64,000 nt of DNA from Isoetes taiwanensis (Eukaryota > Streptophyta > Lycopodiopsida > Isoetales > Isoetaceae): the NCBI GenBank assembly GCA_021234155.1, contig JAJEKV010000031.1, forward strand, positions 8,756,748-8,820,747, read 5' to 3'. The position numbers and the translations under genes are program-made. Within the stretch, counting starts at the first letter, position 1. Every line of letters begins with the position of its first letter. The notes beneath the pieces are model-generated. The model did no database searches, was not told where the DNA came from, and saw nothing but the letters and a program-made list of their open reading frames with translations. Shown one piece after another: positions 34,000 through 47,000 of the stretch.

Positions 34000-35318
34000 A
34001 ATGAGAGGATGGACCCGGCACTATTCATGAAGGATTTCCAAATGTATTTGCCGGCCCGAACCTGAGCTTGTAAATAAAGATCCTTACTTGACCAAGACCA
34101 CCATGTTTTTAGGCACGAAACATATTCCCATCCAACTAGATGGGAGCCTTTCCAAATGAACTTTTCGATAATCTTTTCAATCTCTAGGAATAGATAGACT
34201 TAGGGGCCACTAGCCAGAGGAAAATAAATGTGAGTGCTTGCCGAGGCCGAGTTTGCAATAATGATCTACCGTGAAAAGGACAAACCACCTCTGAAATTAT
34301 TTAGCTTTTTCCTTATTACTGCATCCAATTATAAGAATTTTGCGGAGAATTTTTGGGAATTAAGTTAGAGAGACAAAGGCATACCTAAAGTAGAGGCATG
34401 ATGAGTATTAGCCAACCTTGAAATTATAAAGTTTGAATTTTGAATATTATATCTGTAGTCACACATTTAGCAGTTTAGGTGGACCCCAGTGACGGTGAAA
34501 ATTGCTTGATAATGTCAAGAAAGAAGTCAATGTTAGATATATCGGCATCTAAAAAGGCAGGTATCATCGACATCTTTGGGATAGAGTTAGGGACTCATCA
34601 CTATTTGGCAATTTGAGACCTTTAATCATCCAACTCTTTGAAATGAAGAGCGACCCTTTGTGAGCATTTGGCTACTATCGAGAATAAGTAGGGGCCTGGG
34701 GCAGCAATACGTCTCTATAAGAGGAAAAAGTGGGGAGCCATTGATAATAACCAAACGATTAGAAAAATTTAAACCATGAATAAGAAGCCTTAGATTTAGG
34801 ATGAAACCCAAACTTTGAGAGAGCAAGATCAAAAAATCCATCTCCTTTGTATCAAAGTACTCTCTTAAAATCAAGTTTGAGAGCACACAATTTTGTTTGG
34901 AGATGCTATTCGGTGAAGGCCTTCCATAGTGTTATAGTTGTCCAAGATAAATCTATTATTAGGAAGAAGTGATAGAGATATGTTCTTAGCAATCATTGAT
35001 TTCTATTTGCAATTATCTTGGCACATATCTTATAAGAGGTATTGGTTAAAGATCGGCGTCAATCGAGAAAGTAGTGGTTATCCACTTTAGGTATGAGGAG
35101 ATAAAACCAGCGAGAGAGATTGAAGGATCTTAGAAGTGGCCCCAAAAACACGAAACCATGAATATCATGTTTAGAATATCCCAAAAGTGAGCATAGAATT
35201 CACTAGGAAGGCCATGGGACGAGGACTTGCCTCTTGGATTTGAGAACCTTGAAAATCTCATCTTCTCGAGGGAAGTCACAATAGAATCATCCATATATAT
35301 AGAAGATGGAATGATCAT
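34000..35318 (-). pseudogene. LINE-B reverse transcriptase relic
   Basis: Core of L1 ORF2. SSSHGLPSEFYAHFWDIL (35240-35165) matches the G-P-D-G-x-P-x-E-F-Y-x-x-F-W motif. MDFLILLSQSLGF (34842-34804) with VIINGSP and CPRPLLI matches the finger and palm blocks (W-D-F-L, N-G, C-P-L-x-P-L-L-F). DVDDTCLF (34574-34551) preserves both catalytic aspartates of Y-A-D-D with A changed to V. IEKFIWKGSHLVGWEYV (about 34170-34120) matches the later F-x-W-x-G block. Stops and frame changes separate these pieces. Confidence 0.85.
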
Positions 35319-36222
35319 CCGGCAGTCGAAATTTCCTTTCCTTGACTAGGTCAAATTTCAGCATTTGAGTTTTTGGAAAAAAGGTGGCATAATGGATTCT
35401 CTTGGAAGAAAGGTTATAAGCTTGGAGTCATTAGGAGATATTCGATGTCGATGCGAACTTGAGTGATAAGCATTTCTAAATCGACTTTTGTATTTTGTGG
35501 AGTACCTTGTGCATATCCTTATTAAATTGAAAATACTTACATTTGATAGAAGCTCTTGGCCTCAATTTCCTCAACACTTTTTAGGTAATTTTTCTAGAAA
35601 AGTTCCTCTCTATATGAAGATTAAAGATTGAGGATCTTCTTGAAGGAGAGATCTAATATCCACTCATCTTGGCAAGCAATTTGCTCTTTTCATTGATTGG
35701 CCAAATGTTTGGCGCAGATAACCTTTAATCCAACTCTTGACCTTCTTGATTTTGCTATAGAATCTTTCATTGAAATGGCGATTACCCTCATCGAGGATAT
35801 TGGGATGAAATCTTTGGAAATCTCTAATAAAGGTCATTTTCTAGAAGAGCCTGATTAAATTTATAAGATACATTACCATCCACAGGAGGTTTGAGTCATT
35901 TGCTTGAGTACATAAAATTGAGGCGATGATGCGATGCAATATTTCCTTCATCACTTGGTGACATATGGCAATTATCCCAAAGGGATGAGGTTGAGACTAC
36001 ACACATACAAATAAATGCAGGGTACGGCAAACTCTTTTGTTCCCTTTTTGCTAATAGACCAAGTAAAGGAAGGCGATTAGGAAGGCACATAAACCGGAAG
36101 TGTAAAGGATAAAAGTTCGATTAGATCTCTCCTTTGTAGACATATTGAGATGGTTGCCAAGCTTCGCATATTCCAAGAGGGAGTATTATTAAAGTCCCCC
36201 CTATAATCGGTCAATATAGGGA

Positions 36223-36456
36223 TTAGCATGCATCAATCTTTAATTTCGAGACCAAAGAACCTCTCTTTCTTTTGGGTTGGTGCAGGAAGCATAGACGTGT
36301 CTTCAAATGTGGAATCTTATGTATTTGGAAAATGTGACACCCTCTTAGAGGAGATTGGAAGAGATGTTTTGATTTTTTCCATATCATGTCTTCTCCCACT
36401 TCTACGAGGAAGGCCTCAATCAGGTGGAAGAGGCTCCGAATGAAATCAATCTCCAA
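36223..36456 (-). pseudogene. LINE-B endonuclease C-terminal relic
   Basis: A 77-codon open frame includes SPLRGCHIFQIHK, equivalent to the L-x-L-x-G-x-x-F-T-W-x-N motif near the end of the L1 endonuclease, followed by a stretch where S-R-L-D-R-F is expected. The N-terminal catalytic part was not identified. Confidence 0.55.
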
Positions 36457-36479
36457 GGTTGGAGATTTCCAAATTTAGG

Positions 36480-39400
36480 AAGCTTAACCACTGCTGACAT
36501 AATTATATCGAGTTACTAGTAAAGTGCCCACCTTGTTGGAGCACTCCATCTCATTCATATTTTGTACACAAAGTATTTGTTCGCCAGGTGTTGTTGGGGT
36601 AAGGTTTTTGGTATGTGTATTTACATACTTTGCAAATTTGAGAACCGTATATCAAACTTGTTTAGAGTATTTAGACATTGTAAATGAATAGGCAATATTG
36701 ACACTCATAAGTTTGTAGTATTGTAGGCTAGAACAATCTAAGGATTCCATTGTACATGAGCTAATTATCATTGAGTGCTACTTTTTACAATAAATAGAAT
36801 GATAAGATAGGAAAACTCTATCATGTGGTTGAATCTAAGAATAAGATCTTTATATTTTTCTCTAGTTGTTTAATACAAATGCTATAGAACAAAAATAATT
36901 TAATTATATACCTTGTTTTATTTGCATCACGTCTTTCTCGTGTATCAAATCACATCTTTTCTAAATTATCCCAACTAAAGGAATGCTTAACAATGTAGAG
37001 AGGCAATAGCTTTGCATAGGCAACTACGAAACTTTTGTCTATGGCAAGCAACATCCAGATAGCATCATACCAAGAATACTGCCAGAGATTGTGTTAGAAG
37101 AAGAAAAAGAGAACAAACTATAGAGATGATTAGAATGAAAGCTTGACCCGGATCTTAATGCCCTTCATGATGGCTATATTGTCAGAGATTTCGAAATTCT
37201 GAAAATGTTGTTAGCTACTAACAAATAAAATACAATCAGAACATGTCTTAAATCCTCCACATCATACAAAGCCATCAATATACTTCAAAGCTGCCACTGC
37301 TACGTTGAAAATTCAGATTTGATGACTTTTATTCGCCCTACTACAAATGCTTGGCGGATCATGATGCCTCTCTCATATTGACATATTGTCAAGTCACGAG
37401 AAATTACAAAAATGTTATTGGCCTCTTCAAAAAAGATGTTATTGGCACAACGTACATGTATGGTCAATCTTTAAACCAATAATTGATGAGAATGTTTCAC
37501 TACCTCTCTTGTATCTATGGTGTGCGAAGACCCTTGAGAGAATTCAATCTTATGAATACAACTTGAATCACACTATCCAAGATCTTAGCCCGATGTTCTT
37601 TACCACCCTCATCCGGCTTTGAATTACTCCCATGCCTTTGTAAGTAATTTACATGGTCAAGCATATATGGAAGAATGCTCCCAGTATGGTAGATGAATCT
37701 TGAAGGATCTTTAAAGCGCGTTCATCTTCAAGCTTAGGGCTTCTGATAGGCGGGCTATATACGGCAACCATATTTGAAAAAGAAAAAGGCATTCGCTGAC
37801 TTGGCTACCACGAGCAGGGCTACAATAAGCGGATGGAATTTTAAAAAGCATAAACAAAGGCTGAAAAAAGTAAAAAATAGCATAAACTGATCACCGGGGC
37901 ATGCCTTTATCAACTTGTGAAACTTCATCACATCGATAACAACCCTTCCAAGGTTAGAACGTCGGAGTTCCATCTGCGCCATAAATTACACCTCCGGCGT
38001 GGCAAAGATGCCTGATAGCTCTAGCTTAAGTATCCTTAATACACCAAAAGGACCAATGTCATTTTAGGGAAGTCTTTTGGAGTCCAAATCATGTTATATG
38101 AATTTTTAAATATTCTACGAATGAAACAAAAGAACTAAAATGCATGAATTAGCCAACATACATGCATTACGCATATGAGTCTACTGGAGCCAATTTGCGG
38201 CTTGATGCTAAATAAGTTTGAAAATACCATAGCGGTTATATGCCAAAATGTTAAAACCCTTACAGAATGGTAGTAAGCGACTTACGAGAGATGGCCCTCC
38301 ATCAATGGTACTTGCAGCACTAATCGCGTCATGTGATTTCTTCATGAGTTGGAGTTGCCTTTTGCGCAAAGAAAGCACAAATGAAGAATCCACATAAACA
38401 ACGACCACTTTTTTTGAATATAAGAGATGTACCAGCGGATATGCGCAAATGCAAACTTTTACCTCTGCAAATGATGGATAGTTGCAACCGCGAAGTCTAC
38501 CCCAAAATGCAAGCTTAATTGCGGTGATTCCGGCGATCTACCTTTTTGGGGGGCATTATCGAACAATTTGCGGCCAAGGCGACAAGTAGTAGGCACCATC
38601 CTGCTCAACCGCGTACAAGATGATAGATCACAGTCTAATCTACCTGCATGTCAGGCCATTCTCATAGCCCAGTGTTCAGAAAGATCTGACTGTGTGGTTA
38701 AGGCGAAGTTGAATGACTATATTGCGACTCCTCTGACCACCACTTTTGCACCTTAATCCCTGCTTTGTTTTTGTGCTAAAAGATTTCCAAGAAGCCGAAG
38801 CAATTGATGGTAAGGCAAATGCAAATTGCGACAATCATTGGCTTCACCACCGCGCTACCTTCTCCACTCCTCGATCACGGAAGAGAACCAATTTTCCCTC
38901 TTCGGGACCACGCTAGATTTAGGAGGGCTTCAATCTAAACCATCAATAATTTTGAGTGAGACTCAAGGCGGACATACATCATAATTTTATAATATAGGAT
39001 AATAATTCCTAAAATTTGGGAGATAGCGCGTCTTCTTTTGATTGGAGCTAATACCCCTAACATTCGGGATATGATCTTCATGGACAACACAAGATAGAAG
39101 AGAGAAAGGTAGGATAAAGGTTAATATCTTTTTCTTTTTCCTTTCCCTTTCTACTTTACTTCTAGTGTTAAGCGTGAGTGTATTAACTACAGGATTTATA
39201 TGAGAGTTGGGGAGTATCAAACTTTTTTAGCTTTGTGATTTTTCCTTCCACGGTAGGGCATATGCAGAAATATCTTCTTTGTAGGGCCTTTCGGCTAGGT
39301 ATCTCCTCCGGTTTTACTATCAATTTCCATATCAACGACGCCGAAGCCCACGAGGAATGAATTCAAACATTTCATTTATGCTAGCGAGGAAGATCACCAA

Positions 39401-39795
39401 TTAAAATTGGTAGTCTCAAATGATTGCGCAGTGACAAGGAGGAGAAAACGGCACGATAGTTCAGCGGCCACCTCATGAGTAATCAATTTCTTTGGAGTCC
39501 TCTTTCTTGTAAATTTCTTCGCAGGTATCACGATCCATGTTCAAAACTCACCCGACTCTCTTTGCGGAGCCTCTTGCACAATCCATCCTCCATAATATGG
39601 CATGCTAGCGTGATTGAGCAAAAATTATCTTGCAAGGAAGCTAATTGCACAGAAAATATTCTTGTCTATGAGGGGATGGTGGAGGAAGAAAGGGAAGGAG
39701 AATTTTGGAGAAGAGATCAATAAAAGGGGTGGGAATGGTTGAGTGGATCAATATAGGAATTACTTAGCAGTACATCATCTATCTCGAAATTAAGG
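36480..39795. other. Inside LINE-B: no recognised coding
   Basis: 36.6-37.7 kb is more AT-rich than the surrounding LINE and may be a nested insertion. 37.75-39.7 kb resumes the LINE-like composition, with short open frames and no identified domain; the endonuclease N-terminus would be expected in this stretch. Confidence 0.35.
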
Positions 39796-40750
39796 TTAGC
39801 CAATACACAGAATTGATTGGGTGTACCATAGATTTTTGAGTGTTGTCCTTGAATCTTCAATGTACCTTGCATAAGACCACGGTCCTCTCTTTGATTTGAA
39901 AATCTTTATCCTTGCGGAAGGCGGGGAATTGGAAGCGGGCACCATTTCAACCAAAGATATCGCCCGAGATTCAATTACACTCACAAAGGAGTGATCATTG
40001 GTCATAGAGACTTTGTTTAAAGACCTCTTCATATTTGCCTTTCCTTTGATTAATGAACTTCTCTTGCCTGTTACAGGGTTCAAATGGGTGTGGAACTCTT
40101 ATTGTGTTGGTGTTGAGTTTTTATCTAAAATGATTTTGTTCAAAGTATAGTGTAGGCTGGTATTGTTGATGCCATTAGGTGATGGTCGGCATTGTAAGAG
40201 CACCTTAACTGGCGAGAACCCTTTTGAGAAGTTCCTTTTTGGGGTTGATGTCTAGCAAGGGGAGGTGCATCCCAGTCATATCAATTTGAGGCAGGGGTCT
40301 TTCAATTTTTCTTTCTCTGAATCCTTTTTATAACTACACCATTGACTTTGGTCCAGCAGAAAGTCTTTGTCCTTGGATAAGATGCTTGAAGGACCAATGT
40401 TCTTAATGTTATTGAGAGAGTCACAAATGCGGCGGGTGCACAAGGTAATTGCATTTTGTCTTTGATCCTCAAGCCCCATCACCCATTCTTTATTTTCCTT
40501 AGGATTGACTTATTTGCTGACTTATGTTTGACTTGCTTATTGACTCCTTACCATCGGTCGATACCTTTATATCCATTTCGTGGAAGGTGAATTCTCCTTG
40601 CAAGAATCATACGAAGTGCACAGCCCTCGGTTTGACAGTAGAAGGAGGCGAACCCGACCCATCTGCAAGAGAGGCTTTTGACCAAAACATCAAGGGAAAG
40701 GAATTTGGAGGGGGATATCTTTGGATATATCAGCAATTTGGACAAAGGAT
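39796..40750 (-). pseudogene. LINE-B ORF1 (gag-like) relic
   Basis: Lies upstream of ORF2 in element sense. The minus strand encodes YIDLPNPLSKLLIYPKIS (about 40775-40720), resembling the W-V-x-L-x-N-L-P-L-x-L-x-x-x-x-x-x-x-x-I motif of plant L1 ORF1 (DUF4283 type). This is followed by a basic stretch and, at 40083-39796, a lysine- and serine-rich C-terminus (SLIKGKANMKRSLNK). The CCHC knuckle could not be confirmed. The assignment depends partly on its place within the framed element. Confidence 0.5.
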
Positions 40751-42155
40751 TTGGGAGGTCTATATAAGAAGGGGCCGGTTGGTGGTGTTGGACGGTGTGG
40801 TGGATTTAAGGCATGGGCGTGGTGGGCACACAAAGATTATCAAATTGGCAACCTCATTTGCGGATCCCACTTTAAGGTGATGAGTTGAAGGACTCCGGAG
40901 TTAAAAGGACCTCGATTTAGTAGGTTGTGAGATCTTTTTATTTGCCACATTACGATCCCTTAACATATAGGGGATTATGTAATACTGCGGCATTGATAAG
41001 GGTATTTCACCTTGAAGGTTCAAACAAAAGGCCCATAGTTTATCAAGTTTAGCAATACCATGCTTATTAGATTTTGACAATATGGCCGAGTCATGAAAAA
41101 TCAGTTTTGCATGAGCAGGAGGAAGGTCAACCGAAATACCTTTAAAATGCTTGATTTCATGGCTTTGGCGGGATTGGAAGGATCGAATTGTTCAGAGGTA
41201 TTTGTGAAGAATTTATGCTGCGGAAATTTTTCTTTATTCGGTAGTTTATCACCATAGGGTAGAAGTACTTGTTGGCGGGATCCATGCATAGTAGTGGCCT
41301 CTATAATCGGGGTCCTTGGATAAATTATCCCAACATGGCACTTTGGGAGACAAAGGATCCATGGTATTCAATTAAGGAGTTAAGCTGAGATCACCAAAGA
41401 AAATGACATTTTTGGTTTTCTTAGAAAAGGACCTTGGATTGCTTGAAGATGGCGGGCGGTCGAGGAGGGCTCAAGATACATTACGTGAGATAGAAATTTA
41501 GGAGTAATTTTTTGTTTATAAGAGCCATCACAGAAAGAACAGGTGGAAACTACAAGATTGAACATATGCTTGAGGAAATAGCGGGAGAGGGCGACAAAGG
41601 GCAAAAGACGAGAGAGCAGCGGAAATTAAATTCTGAGAAGGCGGAAAGCACACTCAAAGCCAAAACTAAGGAGCCACACTAAAGGATGAATCATTGCTTT
41701 CGGGGATACACCTTAACCTGAATTTCGGATATACACCCACAATGCACATGAAAGATTCGATGCTTGAGATTTCTTTTTCCCCGCAATTCACGGAAGCGAA
41801 GTCACAATTTCTACCTCAAATTCCACTTGAGCTTAGTACAAAGCGAGTATTCGGCATGAAGCAGTCTTAAGGAAATAAATTAGAGACCAAGAAATCCAAG
41901 AACTGCGGGAGAACCTTTCAAAAAACCACAAGTTAATTGCATTATCTTGATAATTACCACAAAAGTGAGTATCCATCATGGGGGAAAATTAAGGGGAATC
42001 ATGAGAGAGGCTAGCCCCTCTGAGTGGCAATCTTAATCAGCAATTGCTTCAAATAGAAGTACAGATTAGCACAAACATATCAAGAAATTAGTTTGAATCT
42101 AATAAGACAAAAGATTCAAGAAAAATGGCGCACAATGCTGACGTGTCCATTCTCC
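40751..42155. other. 5' part of LINE-B, unassigned
   Basis: Within the 13-bp-framed element, expected to hold the ORF1 start and 5' UTR. Only short frames are seen. Confidence 0.4.
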
Positions 42156-42168
42156 CAAGTTATTGTAC
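42156..42168. repeat. LINE-B target-site duplication, right copy
   Basis: caagttattgtac, identical to 32062-32074, marks the 5' end of LINE-B. Confidence 0.85.
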
Positions 42169-42826
42169 TAGCCCATCCTAATGGCTCTAAAGATGATACA
42201 ACACACCTTTTATTCCACTATTACTATAAGATCTATGTTGTTTGTCTTCATGTTTTCTCTTAGGCTTCTATTGAATATAACGTTTCTTCTTTAACCCACT
42301 TGCAAACATCTATTGTCCATCTCTCTTCAATATCAATCGTGCAAAGATATCCATCACATCTTCACACTCAATTCCATCGATGAACACAATAACTTTGCGA
42401 TATTCTCTTCCATCACAAACTCCACTAAAACTACAAACACATTTCCCACTTCCACGACAAATACCCAACATTGCGAAGAACACATCTCTAGTAAGAATTA
42501 AAAGTTTGTACATGGAAGAAGTCGTGGCATGTTGTCGGATGAGTTGTATCTCTCAATAATTGAAATTAACTTGCAGCAGAGTTATTAGCCTTAGGTTTTC
42601 CTATAGTAAACATATGCTGATCAAATATCAAACAACATCGAGCCCATTATGACCATCGTGTAAGCTTAACGATGAATCTTTGGAGCACTGCTTGATAAAT
42701 TGCATAACTGCAACATACAAAAGAGTCTAGACCCTATGGGTCATATGGCAAAAAAATATCTTTTTATTTTTCGAATGAGTACATTACAAATTTACAATTT
42801 CTTAGACTAATGAGTCTTTCAGGGCA

Positions 42827-42885
42827 TGGTCTAGTGGTAGAACCAATATTAGTCTAGTAATGGGGACTTTAAAATCCATTACCAC
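42827..42885 (+). mobile_element. tRNA-like Pol III promoter relic
   Basis: tggtctagtggtag at 42827 fits the box A consensus exactly. A degenerate box-B-like ggactttaaaatcc lies about 36 bp on. This could be a SINE or a decayed tRNA-like gene. Flanks from 42169 to 43040 are otherwise AT-rich with no gene seen. Confidence 0.3.
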
Positions 42886-43040
42886 CACACGAGATCCACG
42901 GGTGCAAAGATTGACATATAGCAATATACAATCTGCAATGAGGTTAAATTGGCCATATATAATATACAATCACATGGGCTGACTTCTTGCAAAGATATTG
43001 CTTGGCCCTAAATGGAGACTCAAGTCATGATTAAAATAAA

Positions 43041-43600
43041 GGGAGGAAGGAAGGAAGGAAGGAAGGTATTTTTTATGCGTCCACGGAGACCAATCGTCTA
43101 TGGGACCCTTCTACAAAAGCAGCGGCTCGCCGGATTATCACGGATTAAAGCGCAGCCGAGAAGAGGTTTTGAGAAAAAGCAGTAGCGTATCGGCCTGTGA
43201 CAAGCACATTCTCTAATATATAGAATGCAAAACACACAAATATAACCACACTCATACCTGCTTGCAGTAGTGCACTGATGTTGAAGCTGACAGTGAGGGC
43301 AAAAGAGTGAGCTCGCGAATCGATTACCTCTGAATGTCACGACCCCGAGCAAATCTTACGTGGTGTGTTCATCAGCAAATGTAAGGCAAGTCAGGTACTA
43401 AAGGGGCGTATCGGCGGATCATTTGAATGTTGGAGGCAACTGGAAAGTGTGAGACTCATCCTCAGCCAGCACCGTTTGTATTGCTTGTGAGCTGCATCAC
43501 GGCGGGAGCTCCCCAATCCACACCTTACGTCTACGTCACGAAGATGACACTGTCTGAATGGAGAAAATGATAGTGCTGACTTTTTGACAAGTAAGTAGCC
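43041..43600 (-). mobile_element. LINE-A 3' end, 5'-truncated copy
   Basis: Matches 17840-18360 in the same orientation, starting with the same ggaagg simple repeat and losing similarity near a tttttga shared by both (about 43590). This fits a 5'-truncated LINE insertion. No clear target-site duplication is visible. Confidence 0.8.
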
Positions 43601-43951
43601 ATGCGCATTTTACCTCAAACATCTGTGATTACAGATTTTGTTCCGTAGACTATGACACCTCCTCTTGGCAGACAAGTAAAGGCCTCACGGACCTTTACGT
43701 TTTTTTTGGGAAGTAATAGCATTTTTTTAATCTTCTTATGGTGAATTTCAAGTCGGAGAACTTAACAAGTTGGCTATCCAGACGAAAAGTTAAAACACGT
43801 GTCTTTTATATTATTTAAGTAAGTCACGAGGAAAGTTACATCACATTCTTTAATCTTGGGAATTACGGGGTCTACACTCACTACTAGGTTTCTACTGTCT
43901 TCATTCGGTCTACCTCTATCATGGTTAAATTGATAGAGTTGCGGCAACTAG

Positions 43952-44049
43952 ATATGGGTTGTTCCTACAATTTAGGTTAGGTTGGTATAAATCTATTGCC
44001 ATATGGGTTGTTCCTACAATTTAGGTTAGGTTGGTATAAATCTGTTGCC
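43952..44049. repeat. 49-bp tandem duplication
   Basis: Two copies, at 43952 and 44001, begin atatgggttgttcctacaat and differ at one or two bases. Confidence 0.9.
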
Positions 44050-47000
44050 ATAGTCATAGCCTGTCTTCCAATTTTGCCCTATAGTTATTCGTTCTGTATT
44101 TCTTGAGTTCATCATGCTTCAGAGGAATCGGCTGCAAATCCTGGTAGGTTCGTGGATCGGATTGTGGAAACAATATTTTCTTCAAATTTTGCTGGAAGAA
44201 TTGGATGGAATGAGTAATTAGAATACACAAATTTCTTCTATTGTGACATGCTTCTTCGTGCTCCAGAGTAAGGATTCCTCTTTCGGGTGGATGTATTTGT
44301 GTGCAACCTTTTCTAAATATACTAGGTATTTTACAAACCAATGGTAAATGCTTTTTATGTGTTCAATGGTTACCAAAAAAATCACAAAAGGAAGCTCACA
44401 AAAGAAGAAAGTGGTGAAGTTGATTAGCACATTCATAAAATGAGGCTTAAGTTCCAATATGCTTGTTCACCGTACACAGAATCGTTCATTGAATAATCAA
44501 ACTTTGGAAATATATTGCAAGCATTGTCCATTTTGTAATTTAAACTAGATTTTTGTCGTGCCCAATGAAGTACAACAATCCATCGTATATTCTAGGAGGA
44601 ACTTATAAACATAATGATGAGGTGATTTCTTAAGTAGTTAATTGGTATAGTTTTTGCATAATCTTGATGCTAACGATCAAAATTGAAATGGTTATACTTC
44701 CTTGGTTCAATAAGTACATAAAATAACTTGACAAATGTCAAAATATCTTGAAAAGATATTTTTCTTAACATTGAAAAGTTATGGTGCCTTACTGCCCCAT
44801 ATTATGCTGAGAATAGAATAGAATAGTTTTTTTATCGTCCACTGAGAAGGGTCCCATATTACTGATCTAAATTATTCTTTATGCATATTGACAAGCAACA
44901 ACACATGCCACAGCAAGTGCCGCTTTATGTTTAGGATGTGGCAGTATCTCTCAAGCAGGCGCTGAGAGAAGACAATACGTAAGCAAGGCCAAAATAATAT
45001 AAAACAAATGATGCATTTTCTGCTCGATGAAATTTGGGAATGCCATTAGCAGTCTCCTGCCGAAAACGTGCCAAGACTCTGAGGGGCGGGGAAGGCGGCG
45101 AGGAGATGATGTGGCCCGGAGGCATCGGGGCTCTGAGGATGAAAGGCGTAGTACGATGTCCGGGGAGGCGGCACCAAGCCTACAGGGAAAATGCAGATAA
45201 TACAAAAGGTGTAAGCGAAAATAGGAAAGAGCTTTTAAAGGGGCTATGCATGGGCCCTTCATGCATGCGTGACAAGTGTCGTGCCTAAAATAAATGGATC
45301 TTTAAAAAAAAAAGGGGACCATTTCAATAAATAACCATACGGAATTAAATGTAGACCTCCTTATTAAATGCACATGAGTGAATTTCAAATATCCCATTTA
45401 ATGGAATTTATTCACAACACGCATGTGGGCCCCTGCAGTGGATCCCCACCCTCCCAATACATTTTTCAAATTTAGGCGGGGTATTTTCCAATTTAGGAAA
45501 TTCTTTTCCATTTTGGGTGGAAATTTCTTTTTATGTAAACACATATCCATCCTTTGATTTCATATTACTACCTTGAACAAGAGTCTTAAGCGTCACCTTC
45601 TTCAACGCTCAAAATCCCATGGCCAATCAATCTCCAAAGGTTTGTGTAGTTCACGTGTTTTGTGATGTTAATTTTACTTAAAAATAGTCTCAAGGACAAT
45701 TTAAGTTCTTATTCAAAATCGTGCCTCTTCATTTGATATCCCTCTTTAATGTATTCTATAGAAGTTGCCATGTTAACCAAGTTGAGCTCAAAAAATTTCG
45801 GCTATGAGTTGTTCGAATAAGGTTACAAAGTTTGCTAGCCTGAAAGTGAGTTCCCACCCGGGATAAACAATTGGATTGGGTTTGAAACTCACTTTTGTAG
45901 ACTGGCTTGATTGTGCTCTGCTTGATTGTACAGTGATTGCATGTGTGCACGATGGTGTACAGAGCATATCTTATCTTATCTTATATTATAATGTTTTGGT
46001 GTAAGTGTTGACCCAGCCCTACATCCAAAGGCTGAGATTTAGGGTTGACATTAATGGTTGAGATTTGGACACCTAGAAACCCAAAAATAAACAAAAAGAT
46101 TAGGTAGAGGTTTTTTGCTATGTGACTAGCCTACACTTTGCTTCCAGAGTTTGCATTACATTTGCTCAGGCTCAAATCCTACGAATCTCAGTCTGTTATA
46201 GAAACTGATATGGCCTTTAGCATGTAGCCTACTTTGCTTAGGTTTGCATTCTTGAGTTTGCTTCATAGTTTGCATGTGAATTTTCTAACAAGCGGGGCAC
46301 AAATCAAACGAGAGGAGTTTAGGATCCGTTTCGGCAAATCGGAGAGTCTGCGATGTTTGTAAAATTTGATGCATGCTTCACTTTGGCAGGTGGTGGCACT
46401 ACAAAATTCGATTCTCCAAATGGGAAATGAGGACAATTTACCTTTTATTCATCAGGCATTCACCCATGAATCACCATATGGAGGAACACTATGAAAATCA
46501 TGGAGAACAGGGGTGAAGCTTGGAGAATTGATGGTAAATCTTGTGAATTTGTATTCACCATTTGTTCATCTCTAATAATTTACTATGAGCGTTTCCTACT
46601 TCCATTCTCCATACATTCACCTTACATTTCACCTTTGTGAGCTCGAAGAGCTACTTTTGGCAAGTTTTTAAGATCAATAATTGAATTTTGTCACAAATTC
46701 TCCACATGTGCGATGAATGAAAGAATCTTTAGAAATGGCGTATAGGTAGAAAACAATTGTATCAAACAATTGCTATAATTATCTGAGATAATAGCCAATA
46801 CAAATTATACCTTTGCATGCATATCTTTGATACGTGGTATTGGTGTGCTGCAGCTCCATTATAGGATCGCTGGTACATGATTTAGAAAAACAGGAAAAGA
46901 TTAACCTTTTTGTGATTAATTTGAATCTCTCTTTTCTGCGGCGGAAGGTGCGGGAAAGCCACCATCCTAGTTGAAAATCAAAGAATTTCGGTACTTTACA

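Larger units (their letters stand above)
32075..42155 (-). mobile_element. LINE-B: L1-type retrotransposon with TSD
   Basis: An insertion of about 10.1 kb on the minus strand, framed by the identical 13-bp sequence caagttattgtac. At the low-coordinate end is a 14-T run (32076-32089), which is the poly-A tail read from the other strand, preceded in element sense by the plant-LINE-like tail ttgattaatggaaaactt. In element order it has ORF1 relics (about 40750-39800), endonuclease (36456-36223), reverse transcriptase (35318-34500) and zinc-binding RVT domain (33420-33150). It is longer than a usual plant L1, so a nested insertion is likely in 36.6-37.7 kb. All coding is interrupted. Confidence 0.85.

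Noticed and set aside
42827-42900. A complete tRNA gene
   Set aside because: Only box A is convincing; no cloverleaf arms or anticodon loop could be built.
17840-43600. The 17.84 and 43.04 kb direct repeats as LTRs of one 25-kb retrotransposon
   Set aside because: The repeats begin in a simple AAGG tail, lack TG...CA ends, and adjoin a LINE reverse transcriptase at 18.3 kb. LINE 3' ends explain them better.
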